This document shows, one piece after another, positions 10,620 to 22,239 of a stretch of DNA of 64,000 nt. Positions within the stretch are counted from its first letter, which is position 1; each line of letters starts with the position of its first letter. The DNA is taken from positions 3,348,001 through 3,412,000 of the forward strand of contig JAECYW010000002.1 of NCBI GenBank assembly GCA_023014335.1, given 5' to 3'. The notes under the pieces are model-generated. The model was given only the letters and a program-made list of their open reading frames with translations, ran no database searches and was not told the DNA's origin. The stretch is from Galerina marginata (taxonomy: Eukaryota; Basidiomycota; Agaricomycetes; Agaricales; Galerinaceae). Position numbers and translations under genes: made by a program.

Positions 10620-12702
10620 GTTGGTCAGAGGCCATTGCTGCGCATGGCAAAAACAAGTTCTTACTTTTAAGGTGAGTCCGACTAAAAATAAAGGTTAAAT
10701 AAGTAAATATTGCATAGTCCGCTCAAATCTGAACCGATTGGGATGATCTTATACTCAAAAAAAGCAGAAAAATGAGGCGGTTCTAACAAGCCTAAGGCCC
10801 TGATTTTTACGATTTTTTTGATACCAAGATCATCAAAATTGGCCCAGTAATGGCTGAGATACAGAAACCATGCAGGGTCACTATAGCAGTGGGAGAATTT
10901 CCAACCATTGCGTTAGAAACCATTTCTGTCTGCTATGCAGGCCGGAAAACAAGTTCTTTTACTACGTAAGAACTTGTAACAAGATTAATTATTAGACTAC
11001 AATAAGAAACTTGCAACAAGATTAATTTATACGTCGCTTAGTTTTTATCAGATTGCCTTGAAACAAAGTGTGTAATTATCAGAAAAATCAGGGCTAAAAG
11101 ATGGTGTCACATGCGTATTGTCACATCTTTATGTGACTTACCAAATGCGGAATATTGTTTGAAATACACTATATTGGGAGATTTAAAGGCATTAAAATAA
11201 AATAAAAATACAGATGATGTTTTTTTTACCTAAGAGATGGTCTGTGCACACATATCACATGATATATCCCTGAGAATATTTTGGTCCAAGTTGGTGCATT
11301 ACCAAATCCAAGGCAATTGCACAAAGTCCTGCTGTGAGTTTGATTATTTAAGCTTCTAAAACATTATTTCCATGTTATTTGTTCATGTTTTGCAATGTTT
11401 GGTGTGCTTTTTATGGGTTATCCAGTCAGTTTAACACCAATTTTCGGATTTTCACTAAGTTGAGCTGATTGTTTGCCTGATTTGGACACCATGACATCAT
11501 TGCAAAACATATGTAAATATTTGTACATTATTCTAGATTGGTCTGGGCAACACATGTTAGCATATCTAGCTCACTGAAATTCATTTTAAGTGTAAATTTA
11601 CACAAATTTGCGCTTTTTGGGTCGTGTGAGCAGGTCACATGACCTAATCAACCCTGGATACACATGCCACATGAAAGCCCTGATTTTTACGAATTTTTTG
11701 ATACCAAGATCATAAAAATTGGCCCAGTAATGGCTGAGATACAGAAACCATGCAGGGTCACTGTATGAGTGGGAGAATTTCCAACCATTGCGTTAGAAAC
11801 CCTTTCTGCCTGCTATGCAGGCCGGAAAACAAGTTCTTTTACTACGTAAGAACTTGTAACAAGATTAATTCTTACGTCACTTAGCTTTTATCGGATTGCC
11901 TTGAAACAAAGTGTGTAATTATCAGAAAAATCAGGGCTAAAAGATGGTGTCACATATGTATTGTCACACCTTTATGTGACTTACCAAATGCGGAATATTG
12001 TTTGAAATACACTATATTGGGAGATTTAAAGGCATTAAAATAAAATAAAAATACAGATGATGTTTTTTTTACCTAAGGGATGGTCTGTGCACACATATCA
12101 CATGACATATCCCTGAGAATATTTTGGTCTAACTTGGTGCCTCAATTGATTTCAAGGGATTTGCACAAAGTCCTGCTGTGAGTTTGATTATGTAAGCTTC
12201 TAGAACATTATTTCCATGTTATTTGTTCATGTTTTGCAATGTTTGGTGTGCCTTTTATGGGTTATCCAGTCAGTTTAACACCAATTTTCGGATTTTCACC
12301 AAGTTGAACTGACTGTTTGCCTGATTTGGACACCATGACATCATTGCAAAACATATGTAAATATTTGTACATTATTCTAGATTGGTCTGGGTAACATATT
12401 TTAGTATATCTAGCTCACTGAAATTCATTTTAAGTGTAAATTTACACAAATTTGCGCTTTTTGGGTCGTGTGAACAGGTCACATGACCTAATCGTCCCTG
12501 GATACACATGCCACATGAAAGCCCTGATTTTTACGAATTTTTGATACCAAGATCATAAAAATTGGCCCAGTAATGGCTGAGATACAGAAACCATGCAGGG
12601 TCACTGTATGAGTGGGAGAATTTCCAACCATTGCGTTAGAAACCATTTCTGCCTGCTATGCAGGCCGGAAAACAAGTTCTTTTACTACGTAAGAACTTGT
12701 AA
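10620..12702 (-). mobile_element. HLR copy 5 (two extra A-B units)
   Basis: 2083 bp. Module A occurs three times and spacer B twice, giving (A-B)2-A-C. Removal restores the gypsy-1 protease frame at ...CTGAA|TGAGG..., an A|T target without duplication. Confidence 0.82.
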
Positions 12703-15700
12703 TGAGGCTGGTTTAATCTCCAAGGTGGTAGATGTGCTCATGACCTATCAGACGCATTCCGAGCGTATCCTTCTTGCTGTCACCAAACTCGGGAAGCAAA
12801 AGGTTATCTTGGGTTACATTTGGTTCAAAAAGCACAACCCGGACATTGACTTCACAACGGGTACTGTGAAAATGACCAAGTGTTCCCCTAGGTGCTGCTC
12901 GGGCTGTCGGACTGAAATCCGGGAGGAACGCAAAGTCCAGAAGGCAATCATGCGCCATATCAATGCTTGCAAAATGGGCGATCTCCCAGACTTGGTTGAT
13001 GATCATGAGGACGACGAGGAAGATGATGACGAGCCAATTCCGTCTTCCTCTCCCTCTTCAGAGGATCCTGCTCTTGAAGAAGGTGACCGCATCTTTGCCA
13101 CTGGGCTTTTACCAGAAGCAGAGCACATCCGCGCTGGTTCAACTATCTCCCAGCACCTTGCGGAAGCTTTCAAGAAGAACTCTGAGCCCACGGACTTTGA
13201 TAAGCATGTCCCCGAGCACCTCAAGGACTTCCATTCAGTGTTTTCCAAGGAGTCGTTCGATAACCTTCCTGACCATAAACCCTGGGACCATGCGGTGGAA
13301 CTTATAGCTGATGCCACACCGCACAGCTGCAAGGTCTACCCGCTTGCGGTCTCGGAACAGAAGGAACTCGACGCTTTTATCAAGGAAAACCTGGATTCAG
13401 GTCGCATCCGTCCTTCCAAGTCCCCCATGGCATCTCCTGTCTTCTTTATTAAGAAGAAGGATGGTTCTCTCCGCCTCGTCCAGGACTACCGCGCACTCAA
13501 TGCTATGACGGTGAAGAACAAGTACCCACTTCCACTCATTTCGGAGTTGATCAATAAACTCCGAGGTGCAAAGTACTTCACCAAGCTTGATGTCCGCTGG
13601 GGTTTTAATAACATCTTTGAGGATTTAATCTCAGAAGGTGTTGTAGTTGTGTACCTCGACAACATCCTCATCTTTACGGAAACATTGGAAGAACACCGGA
13701 AGCTCACTCGAAGAGTGCTTGAGCTCCTGGAAAAGCACAAGCTCTACCTCCGGCCGGATAAATGCGAGTTTGAACAGACCACGGTGGAGTACCTTGGAGT
13801 TATCATTTCCCATAACTCTGTGGCTATGGACCCAGTCAAGGTGGCAGGAGTTGCGGAATGGCCAGAACCCAAGAACAAGAAAGAAGTACAGTCCTTCCTG
13901 GGCTTTACCAATTTCTATCGAAGGTTCATCCGTGACTTCTCGGAGCATGCGCGCCTGCTCTTTGATCTTACAAAGAACGACGTGAAATGGTCTTGGGGAA
14001 CGGATCAGCAGGCTGCCTTCGATAAGCTCAAGCAGTCTGTTACTTCTTCCCCAGTTCTCATGTCCCCTGACTCCACCCGTCCATTCCGCGTTGAGGCCGA
14101 CAGCTCTGATTTTGCAACTGGAGCTGTACTGTCTCAGGTCTCCCCGGATGATGACAAGTGGCACCCTGTCGCATTCTACTCCAAGTCCCTGTCCCCTGTC
14201 GAGCGGAACTATGAAATTCACGACAAGGAAATTACAAGTTCTTACGTAGTAAAAGAACTTGTTTTCCGGCCTGCATAGCAGGCCAAAATGGTTTCTAACG
14301 CAATCATTGGAAATTCTCCCACTCATACAGTGACTGCATGGTTTCTGTATCTCAGCCATTACTGGGCCAATTTTTATGATCTTGGTATCAAAAAATTCGT
14401 AAAAATCAGGGCTTTCATGTGGCATGTGTATCCAGGGTTGATTAGGTCATGTGACCTGTTCACACGACCCAAAAAGCGCAAATTTGTGTGAATTTATGCT
14501 TAAAACAGATTTCAGTCAGCTAGATATGCTAAAATGTGTTGCCCAGACCAATCTAGAATAATGTACAAATATTTACATATGTTTTGCAATGATGTCATGG
14601 TGTCCAAATCAGGCAAACAGTCAGCTCAACTTGGTGAAAATCCGAAAATTGGTGTTAAACTAACTGGATAACCCATAAAAGGCACACCAAACATTGCAAA
14701 ACATGACCAAATAACATGGAAATAATGTTTTAGAAGCTTAAATAATCAAACTCACAGCAGGACTTTGTGCAATTGCCTTGGATTTGGTAATGCACCAACT
14801 TGGACCAAAATATTCTCAGGGATATATCATGTGATATGTGTGCACAGACCATCTCTTAGGTAAAAAAAACATTATCAGTATTTTTATTTTATTTTAATGC
14901 CTTTAAAATCTCTCAATATAGCTTATTTACTGTGTTTTCAACAATATTCCGCATTTGGTAAGTCACATAAAGATGTGACAATACGCATGTGACACCATCT
15001 TTTAGCCCTGATTTTTCTGATAATTACACACTTTGTTTCAAGGCAATCTGATAAAAACTAAGCGACGTATAAATTAATCTTGTTGCAAGTTTCTTATTGT
15101 AGTCTAATAATTAATCTTGTTACAAGTTCTTACGTAGTAAAAGAACTTGTTTTCCGGCCTGCATAGCAGGCAGAAAACATTCCTAACGCCAAGGATGGAA
15201 ATACTCTCACTCATATAGTGACTCTGCATGGTTTCTGTATCTCAGCCATTACTGGGCCAATTTTGATGATCTTGGTATCAAAAAAATCGTAAAAATCAGG
15301 GCCTTAGGCTTGTTAGAACCGCCTCATTTTTTTGCTTTTTTTGAGTATAAGATCATCCTAATAGCTTCAGATTTGAGCGGACTGTGCATTATTTACTTAT
15401 TTAACCTTTATTTATAGTCCGACTCACCTAGAAAGTAAGAACTTGTTTTTGCCATGTGCAGCAATGGCCTCTGACCAAGTGCTTGCTATCATCCGCTCTT
15501 TGCAAGAGTGGAGGCATTTCCTTGAAGGCACAGAACACCAGTTCGAGATCTGGACAGATCATAAGAACTTGGAGTATTTCATGACCGCAAAACAGCTCAA
15601 CCGCCGTCAAGCCCGCTGGTCCTTGGTCCTTGCCCGGTTTGATTTCCTTATGCACCACAAACCAGGCCGGACTATGGGAAAGCCGGACGCACTATCTCGA

Positions 15701-15925
15701 AGAGCAGATCATGGCACTGGATCAGAGGATAATTCCAATATCACTCTTCTGACTCCAAAGCTCTTTGCGATTCGTGCTCTAGAGGCAGTTGAGGTTGTGG
15801 GCGCTGAGGTTGACATCCTCCGTGATATCCGCAAAGGTGTCAAAGGTCCTATTGAGGAGGAACACATGGCAAAGGCAGTTCAAGCGCTTAGGAAAACCTC
15901 CGCTCGCTCCATCCACTCTGGTGAA
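12703..15925 (+). pseudogene. gypsy-1 pol: protease end, RT, RNase H
   Basis: After the protease tail comes an acidic linker (about 13000-13060), then RT with RPSKSPMASPVFFIKKKDGS and DYRALNAMT. A stretch of roughly 35-40 residues of palm is missing at about 13605-13612, between FTKLDVRWGFNN and IFEDL. The catalytic YxDD reads YLDN (13652-13663), so the enzyme lacks an essential aspartate as well. RNase H follows (VEADSSDFATGAVL), is split by HLR 6 (14232-15479), and resumes with LAIIRSLQEWRHFLEG and WTDHKNLEYF. Frame continues into integrase once the MITE at 15926 is removed. Confidence 0.85.
14232..15479 (+). mobile_element. HLR copy 6 (one extra A-B unit)
   Basis: 1248 bp, A-B-A-C structure. 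Removal restores the RNase H codons at GAAA|TGCTT, an A|T insertion without duplication. Confidence 0.82.
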
Positions 15926-16517
15926 TAGTGTTTGGAAGTCCGGTCCGGTCCGGTCTTTGACCCCCCAGAGGCCTGGACCGAGACCGGGACCGGTCTGCAT
16001 CGGTCCTAAGACTGCAAAAGACTGCACAAAACCGGAAAAGACCAAGACCGTGGTCTTTTGCAGTCCTAAGACCGGTCTTGGTACTAATTATTTAAAACAG
16101 GTTGTAAGCTGTATTTACATGAAAAATATTAAATATATCACTCGGTAGACTTAATCAAATACTAGTTAGCTTTAAAACAAGCCTAAGAACGTGAAAATCC
16201 ATGAAGAATTGACAGAGAAATAAAATAATTAGAAACTATCTACTGCTTTTCGAAGAATTTTACAGAATTTTACATTTTCTACTGTAACTTTGTCAGTTTT
16301 CAACCGATTGAGACGTTCTTGGGTGCGTTTTAAAGCGTATATATTGGGGTACAAAAGACCGGTCTTAACCGATGAGACCGGTCCACCAAGACCGGTCTTT
16401 TTGCGGTCTTTCAATCTCAAAAACCAAAAGACCGGACTGCTGGTCCGGTCTTTTTCCGGTCCAGTCCGGTCTGGTTGCGGTCTTTTCCCAGTCTTGAGAC
16501 TGGACTTACAAACACTA
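15926..16517. mobile_element. hAT-type MITE, 592 bp
   Basis: The 8-bp duplication CTGGTGAA flanks it (15918-15925 and 16518-16525). TIRs begin TAGTGTTTG and run for 16 bp with one mismatch. Both ends are packed with GGTCCGGTC and AGACCGGTCTT motifs, probably subterminal transposase sites; the middle is AT-rich and non-coding. Removal restores the gypsy-1 frame (SGEWSERDG). Confidence 0.88.
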
Positions 16518-16525
16518 CTGGTGAA

Positions 16526-17691
16526 TGGTCTGAGCGCGATGGTCTCCTATACTTTCGAGGCAGGATCTATGTTCCACTTAACTCAGATCTCCGCCGGCGC
16601 ATTGTCTCCCTCTGCCACGATACTCGGATTGCTGGGCATGCTGGACGGTTTAAGACGTTGGAAATGGTTTCACGGAACTATTGGTGGCCAAACATGTTAA
16701 GATATGTTGGCCGGTACGTTGCTACCTGCGATATGTGCCTCCGTACCAAGGTCCAACACCGTCTACCATCTGGTGAACTTGTTCCTCTCCCAGTTCCTTC
16801 CGACCGTTGGCACACTATCAGTGTGGACTTCATTGTTGAGCTTCCGGATTCAGCAGGATATGACGCGATCATGGTTGTTGTGGACAGTGCTGGTAAGCGG
16901 GGTCACTTCATTGAGACCACCACTACTATCACTGCTGCTGGAGCTGCTCAACTCTTCCTGAAGCACGTCTGGAAGCTCCACGGACTCCCTTGGAAAGTTG
17001 TCTCCGACCGCGGCTCCCAGTTCATCGCAGAGTTCATGAAAGAGCTGTACCGTCTCTTGGGAATTCAGCTGGCTCCATCAACCTCCTACCATCCGCAAAC
17101 AGACGGCCAGACGGAACATGTTAATCAGGAACTGGAACAGTACATCCGAGTCTTTGTCAGTGAACGCCAAGATGACTGGCAAGGACTCCTTCCACTTGCT
17201 GAGTTTGCATATAATAACCACGTGCATGCTTCAACTCAGCATACTCCATTCCTACTCGACACTGGACGACATCCGCGAATGGGTTTTGAGCCTCACCAGC
17301 CTCTATCCAAGCTTGAAGCAGTCAATGAGTTTACTCAGCGGATGAAGGACACTTTGGAGGAAGCCAAGGCAGCTCTAACCAAGGCTAAGGACGACATGGC
17401 TAGATATTATAATCAGCGGCGAACACCAGCCCCGGTGTTCAAAGCTGGGGATAAGGTCTATTTGGATGCTAGCGACATTCAGACAACTCGCCCATCCAAG
17501 AAGTTTGCTCATCGCCGCCTAGGTCCTTACTTGGTTGAAAGGAGAATTGAACTTAATGCCTATCGACTTTGCCTTCTAGTCTCCCTTAAACGCCTTCATC
17601 CGGTCTTCAATGTGATCAAGCTGACACCTGCCCCTGATGATCCCATTCCAGGACATAAAGCTGCACCACCACCACCACCTGAACTTATTGA
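16526..17691 (+). pseudogene. gypsy-1 integrase and C-terminal region
   Basis: An HHCC zinc domain ([10 protein letters not shown] ... CDMCLRTK) is followed by the D,D,E core: [16 protein letters not shown] and [17 protein letters not shown]. Further on, [24 protein letters not shown] and HPVFNVIKL match the GPY/F-type C-terminal region of Ty3/gypsy integrases. The domain itself looks intact. The protein is cut at 17691, before any chromodomain, by the Helitron 3' end. Confidence 0.85.
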
Positions 17692-17740
17692 CTTGTTTAG
17701 AGGCCATTGCTTCGCATGGCAAAAACGAGTTCTTTTTCTT
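17692..17740 (-). repeat. Helitron 3' terminus with hairpin
   Basis: In element sense the sequence has AGAACTCG (decayed subterminal inverted repeat), then the stem GCCAT/ATGGC around GCGAAGCA, then CTCTAAACAAG at the border with gypsy-1. The next base outside is T. Confidence 0.7.
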
Positions 17741-17894
17741 TGCTGCTTCTTATCTATAATAGTACACTTGTTACAAATACCCTTTTAACTGTTTGAATTA
17801 AACTACATTAGTTAGAAAAAAGCTAATTAGCAATTAAACTAAATTACTCTACAAACTACCAGTATATTATCAGCTCTGTATAATTATTATCAAT

Positions 17895-19702
17895 TCATAC
17901 TCCATATATAACAACCACTGCTTCTTTCTTTTTGCATTTAAATAATAAATCTCCTTCAAAATCATCTAACTGTCCTTCTTTTATACATTTAGCACCAGTA
18001 GAAATACCATCATGGTACCAGATTTCATTATTAACTATAAATCTTGATGTAAAATGATTGCTTCCACTATATATAATACCTTTTAATGATAATCTAGTTA
18101 TACTCTTGTCTTGGTTTTCAATTTTAATATATTTACTTATAATCTTTTTAACTTCCAAACTAAAACATATAAAACCTGGTGAAATAGTAAAATATCTTGT
18201 GATACAAACTTTTTTAGTACATAGTCCACAATATTTCTTTTGGTTTTGCCAGTGTTTAAAGTTTGACTGAGTAGATTTATGTGAAGAACATGTAATAAAT
18301 ATCAAAGATTGAGATTGAATTTGAGAAGTTGCTTCATAATTACAATCACTGCACTTTTCATAACTGATATCTTTCTGATTGGGCTTTTGGAACATTGATT
18401 GTAAAAGATCACAGATATCAGTTCCTGTATGCCCTATAGGAAATTTATCTGGTTGAGATGTTTTTAATTCATGTCTAACCAAATCTCTAACTGCAGATAA
18501 TGTTTGAGATCCAGTTTGAACATTTTTATATCCCTTTACCAAAATTTGTGTAAATTCTCCATATTGACTAGGCTCTTTGGTCCATTGTTTTTTGTTTTGA
18601 GACCATAAATTGAACAATATTGTAAATAATGAGTCATAAGAACAGCTATAATTGACTGAATCCCATTTTAAGCCTTGAAGTTCAATATCATAAGTAATTT
18701 TGGGTTTTTTGGTCTTAATGATTTTTTTAGCCTCTAATGGAACTATAGGTATTTCAGTATCTTCTATTTTTCTCTTTAAATTGTTTACTTTAACTGGGAT
18801 TGAACCTTTGGCAGGCTGAAAATGTTGTGCAACAAATGTTTTAGCTTTTGAAACCACAGGCTTCTTATTGATAATAGTCCATGGACTATCTTTAACAGCT
18901 GGTGTATTTTCCATTGGCTTTTCTTTAGACCATTGTAGTGCTTTATCTATACAAGGTGGACAATAACCTGTGCCTTTGATTTGTTGATACTGTCTTATTA
19001 TAATATTTCTAAGTTTTCCAGTAATTGAAGTAGGAAGTTGATCAAGATATTTGAGTCTAGTAATCTCATCTAATAACTCAAGTTCTCTGAATTCTTGTCT
19101 TAGATAACCAGATATACCACATGTAATTTTATGATCATCAAAGCCTTGAAGAATAATTGTGCCTTCTGCAGTTGAACCTCTAGATAATGCAGTGTAATAA
19201 GCCATATGACTTCTACAACTATTCAAATTTACAACATTGTATTCTCTTGTTTTTCCTTGTGAAGCATAATCAGTCATTGCAAAATTTGGAAGCACAGAAA
19301 CTTGAGATCTATTAATTGAAATAGGAGATTTTAAACCTGAACAAAGAACACTCTTGCTAGAGCGAGTTAAAGGAACAACATTTTGAGGAAGACCTTTTGA
19401 GTTGAATTGTCTTAGCTGGTGAATCAAGTTTGACAAATAAAACATCAAGAACCAAATGATTTTCAGCACCTTTTGAAGCTTGCCAGCCTACAACATGAGC
19501 TTCTTGACCACGTGTGATACATAATTTTGTAGCATCATTATTGCGGATCATAACTGGCATTCCAAAACATAAAGACAATTTTCCAGGAACAGTTTCAGTC
19601 ATTGAATATCTCATATTCCATAGAATATTTTGAAGTTTTGAAGGAAGAGATACTTGTTTTTTTCTGATTGTTTTAGCTTGAGGATTTTTTCTCTTTAAAA
19701 GT
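17895..19702 (-). pseudogene. Helitron helicase C-terminus fused to USP-like peptidase
   Basis: The first part contains late helicase motifs (MTDYASQGKT and YYTALSRGSTAEGTIIL). Downstream there is a region with a Cys-box-like NYSCSYDSLFTILFNLW, paired cysteines CSDCNY and CGLC (a zinc finger as in USP fingers), and a His-box-like NHFTSRFIVNNEIWYHDG. That order fits a ubiquitin-specific-protease-like (C19) fold, as reported fused to fungal Helitrons; OTU is the alternative. A 1-base shift in a run of A at about 19405-19415 separates the helicase frame (19357-19614) from the following one (17895-19469). Confidence 0.7.
19695..19702. repeat. 8-bp target duplication, foldback copy A
   Basis: TTAAAAGT here and at 23623-23630. 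Counting it once restores the helicase frame (LRLL|KRKNPQ). Confidence 0.85.
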
Positions 19703-21120
19703 CACTTCAGTGACCCCCTGGAACTAACCTCTTAGGTTGATTAATTCCTGATAGGAAATACAATCTAAAGGAAGGCTGAAAACATTTCTGAAAACAATTT
19801 TTTCCAAGAATAATCTTCAGATTTTTAAAATGTTTTTTAGGGTTTAGTATAATGTTTTTTTGACAGGTGGTGGCAGGGGTCTTTTGTGAAAAATGTTTTC
19901 TAATAATAAATATTTTTCAAAAAATAAATTTTATAGAAAACAAAATCAAATGTTTTTTGTGACGTCTTGGCAAAGTTTTGTATTTTAGAAATATATTCTG
20001 GTGGCAGGGGTCCTCCAAATTAAAAAAATTCCTGTGGCTTTTCTAGAATAGCTATAAATATGCTGTAATGTCATTTCTTTAGGCACAGGTCTACCTGACC
20101 CAACACACAAGAAGCAATCTAAATCACAGCAAATAATATATATAAAAGCTATAGAATTTTTTGTGATTATAGTCTATACTAGCATTTATATCAATAAATT
20201 GCATCTTGTAGATCTGAATTTTTTGGATTTTCTAATATTTAAATAATTGCAAGCAAGTAAAAACTAAGCTGATTATAGTCTAATAACATTTTAAAAGACT
20301 TGTATTGAGAAATAGATTTTTTCTTGTAAATAAGCATTAAATTATAATACAGATAAGTTTTAAAAGAAACAATAGCTTATACCTATTATATTCAGATCTA
20401 AACTTCAAAATCTTATTTTAGAAGTATTTCTATTTTTAGACATTAAAAATATTTTTGATGTTTCTATTTTTAGAGAAGGTCTATTTTTAGAAGTGTGTCC
20501 ATTTTTAAACTGAAGGTCTATTTTTAGAAGTGTGTCTATTTTTAAACTATAGCCTTAAAACATTTTGGAATCCTTTCTATTTTTAGCTGACCCTGAATTT
20601 CCCAATTAGGAACTATTTCCATTTATGGTCATATCAGCTATTTTTAGAACCAATCTTGTTTTGCTTATATCTCAGTCAGAAAAGTGAATATTGATATGAT
20701 TTAAATTGTAAAACAGTTTAAAAATATATTACTTTCTTTTGAGATACTCTTTCCTTTTTGGGAAAATTTCCCATCTGCCAAATCTGATTTCAAGAAGCCT
20801 GATAACGATTTTGATGCAGCTTATATCTTAATAAGGAAAGAAGATACAGTTATAATTTAAACAGATTTGGAATTGCCCTGATGAGTAGTACAACTTTTGT
20901 TACTAGCACAGCCACATCTGATCACTTTTGGAAATTGCTTCTATTTAAAGCATTGATTGATCAATTTAACATCTAAAGCACATCAATCATGTTGAATATG
21001 CTTTGATATAGCTGTTCAAACATTTAAAAGTCTAATTATGTCACATGTCACATGACTATCTATTTTTAGATATGACTGTGTATTTAAAACTTGAATTACA
21101 GCTATATTTAGAACAATGAG
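19703..21120 (+). repeat. Left arm of foldback copy A
   Basis: Complementary to 22240-23622. Holds seven perfect CTATTTTTAG sites: 20430, 20464, 20481, 20518, 20577, 20638 and 21060. Confidence 0.85.
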
Positions 21121-21970
21121 CATAGTAGATCAGTGTCTGAGTGGCACTTCACAATATCGCAGCACAGAGCAAGCCATGCTGCCAAGATTAGAGAAGTGAA
21201 ACACTCAGAAAAATCTTGTTGGAAAAAAATCCTCTCCTTGGTTCACTCACAAACTCGAAGTTCTCTTAATAAGTTGGAGGATTGGCGATCTTCAAAAAGC
21301 CAAAAGACTTTGCTGCTCATTACATGAGAGATCTACTATATTGCAATATACCAGTTGTCTGGTTATACCCAATAACATGACATCCTGTATATTTACACTA
21401 GTCATGGCTGATCCCCAGCTTCATTTTATACACCAGCTTGTGCTTTCACTTAACTAAACACTGTCACACCCGGAGCATCAAGGAACTTTCATCCTCTAAG
21501 CCCTGCATCCATTTCCAGGCATCCAGCATGTGCCACAAAATAAGTAGTCGTTTTATTGACTATGTCTTGTCTGAACACAGTTATACAGTACTTCAGCAGC
21601 TATATTCATTGGGTCAGCTTTAGCTGTCTTCACAGATTTAATTTCACTTCACTCTTTGGTACTGGTCAAACAATCCAGAGGCAGCTCTAGCTGACTTGGC
21701 ATATTGGCAGCCAGCTGTCTGGCATGTGGACTTACACAGCTTGTCCTAGGTCTTCCAGATCCCATCCTAACATGATGTTCTTTTCAGATGCCAAGAAGAA
21801 CAACATGACCATAACTTCATAATGTGAGAGCACAGGGGTAGTGTTATCCAAGCTCTTCGGATAGCTTTTCGGCAGAGACATAGTCTACCTTCCTATTACA
21901 ACAGCTTATATAGTGACTTCCAAGGACATTAAATAAATCACATAGTGTCTAAAGTGTTTTAACTATGTAA

Positions 21971-22046
21971 CTAGCTGGATTCGAACTCATGTTTTTATCT
22001 GCCTAAGGTTTTAGAGTAATGGTGTCACCTGAGCCACCACAGCCCC
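21971..22046 (-). repeat. tRNA-derived SINE head in foldback centre
   Basis: On the minus strand TGGCTCAGGTG matches the A box and GAGTTCGAATCC the B box (consensus GGTTCGANTCC). Spacing is about 45 nt. A related copy in the same place in foldback copy B (28901-28976) has changed bases in the B box. Confidence 0.6.
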
Positions 22047-22239
22047 TATCTGACATAAGTTTGTTATACATGTGTCAAACTTGGGTGGCCTAACATTTTG
22101 CTTTCAGTTGTAATGTAGATTACATGATCTAGGTACTCACTATTGATAATGTCACCTGAGTTTAAATCTGCATAGATCTATGTGACATGTGATATAGTCA
22201 GACTTTGAGAGTGGGCTTTGCCAGACATTGACCTTACCA

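Larger units (their letters stand above)
9159..17691 (+). mobile_element. gypsy-1: degraded Ty3/gypsy (chromovirus-like) element
   Basis: Gag, protease, RT/RNase H and integrase occur in Ty3/gypsy order. No LTR is seen: the left end abuts HLR copy 4 and the right end is cut by the Helitron 3' terminus at 17692, so any 3' LTR would lie beyond the window. It is interrupted by HLR 5, HLR 6 and a hAT-type MITE. Nonsense codons, an RT deletion and an active-site change make it dead. Confidence 0.88.

Noticed and set aside
13631..14425. 264-codon minus-strand ORF across gypsy-1 RT
   Set aside because: Antisense shadow of RT/RNase H; the plus-strand motifs explain it.
15926..16517. CCGGTC repeats as a CRISPR-like array
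   Set aside because: Repeats are contiguous and inverted, without unique spacers, and lie inside a MITE with TIRs in a fungal genome.
21971..22046. Functional tRNA gene
   Set aside because: A and B boxes are present but no cloverleaf, anticodon arm or acceptor stem can be formed.
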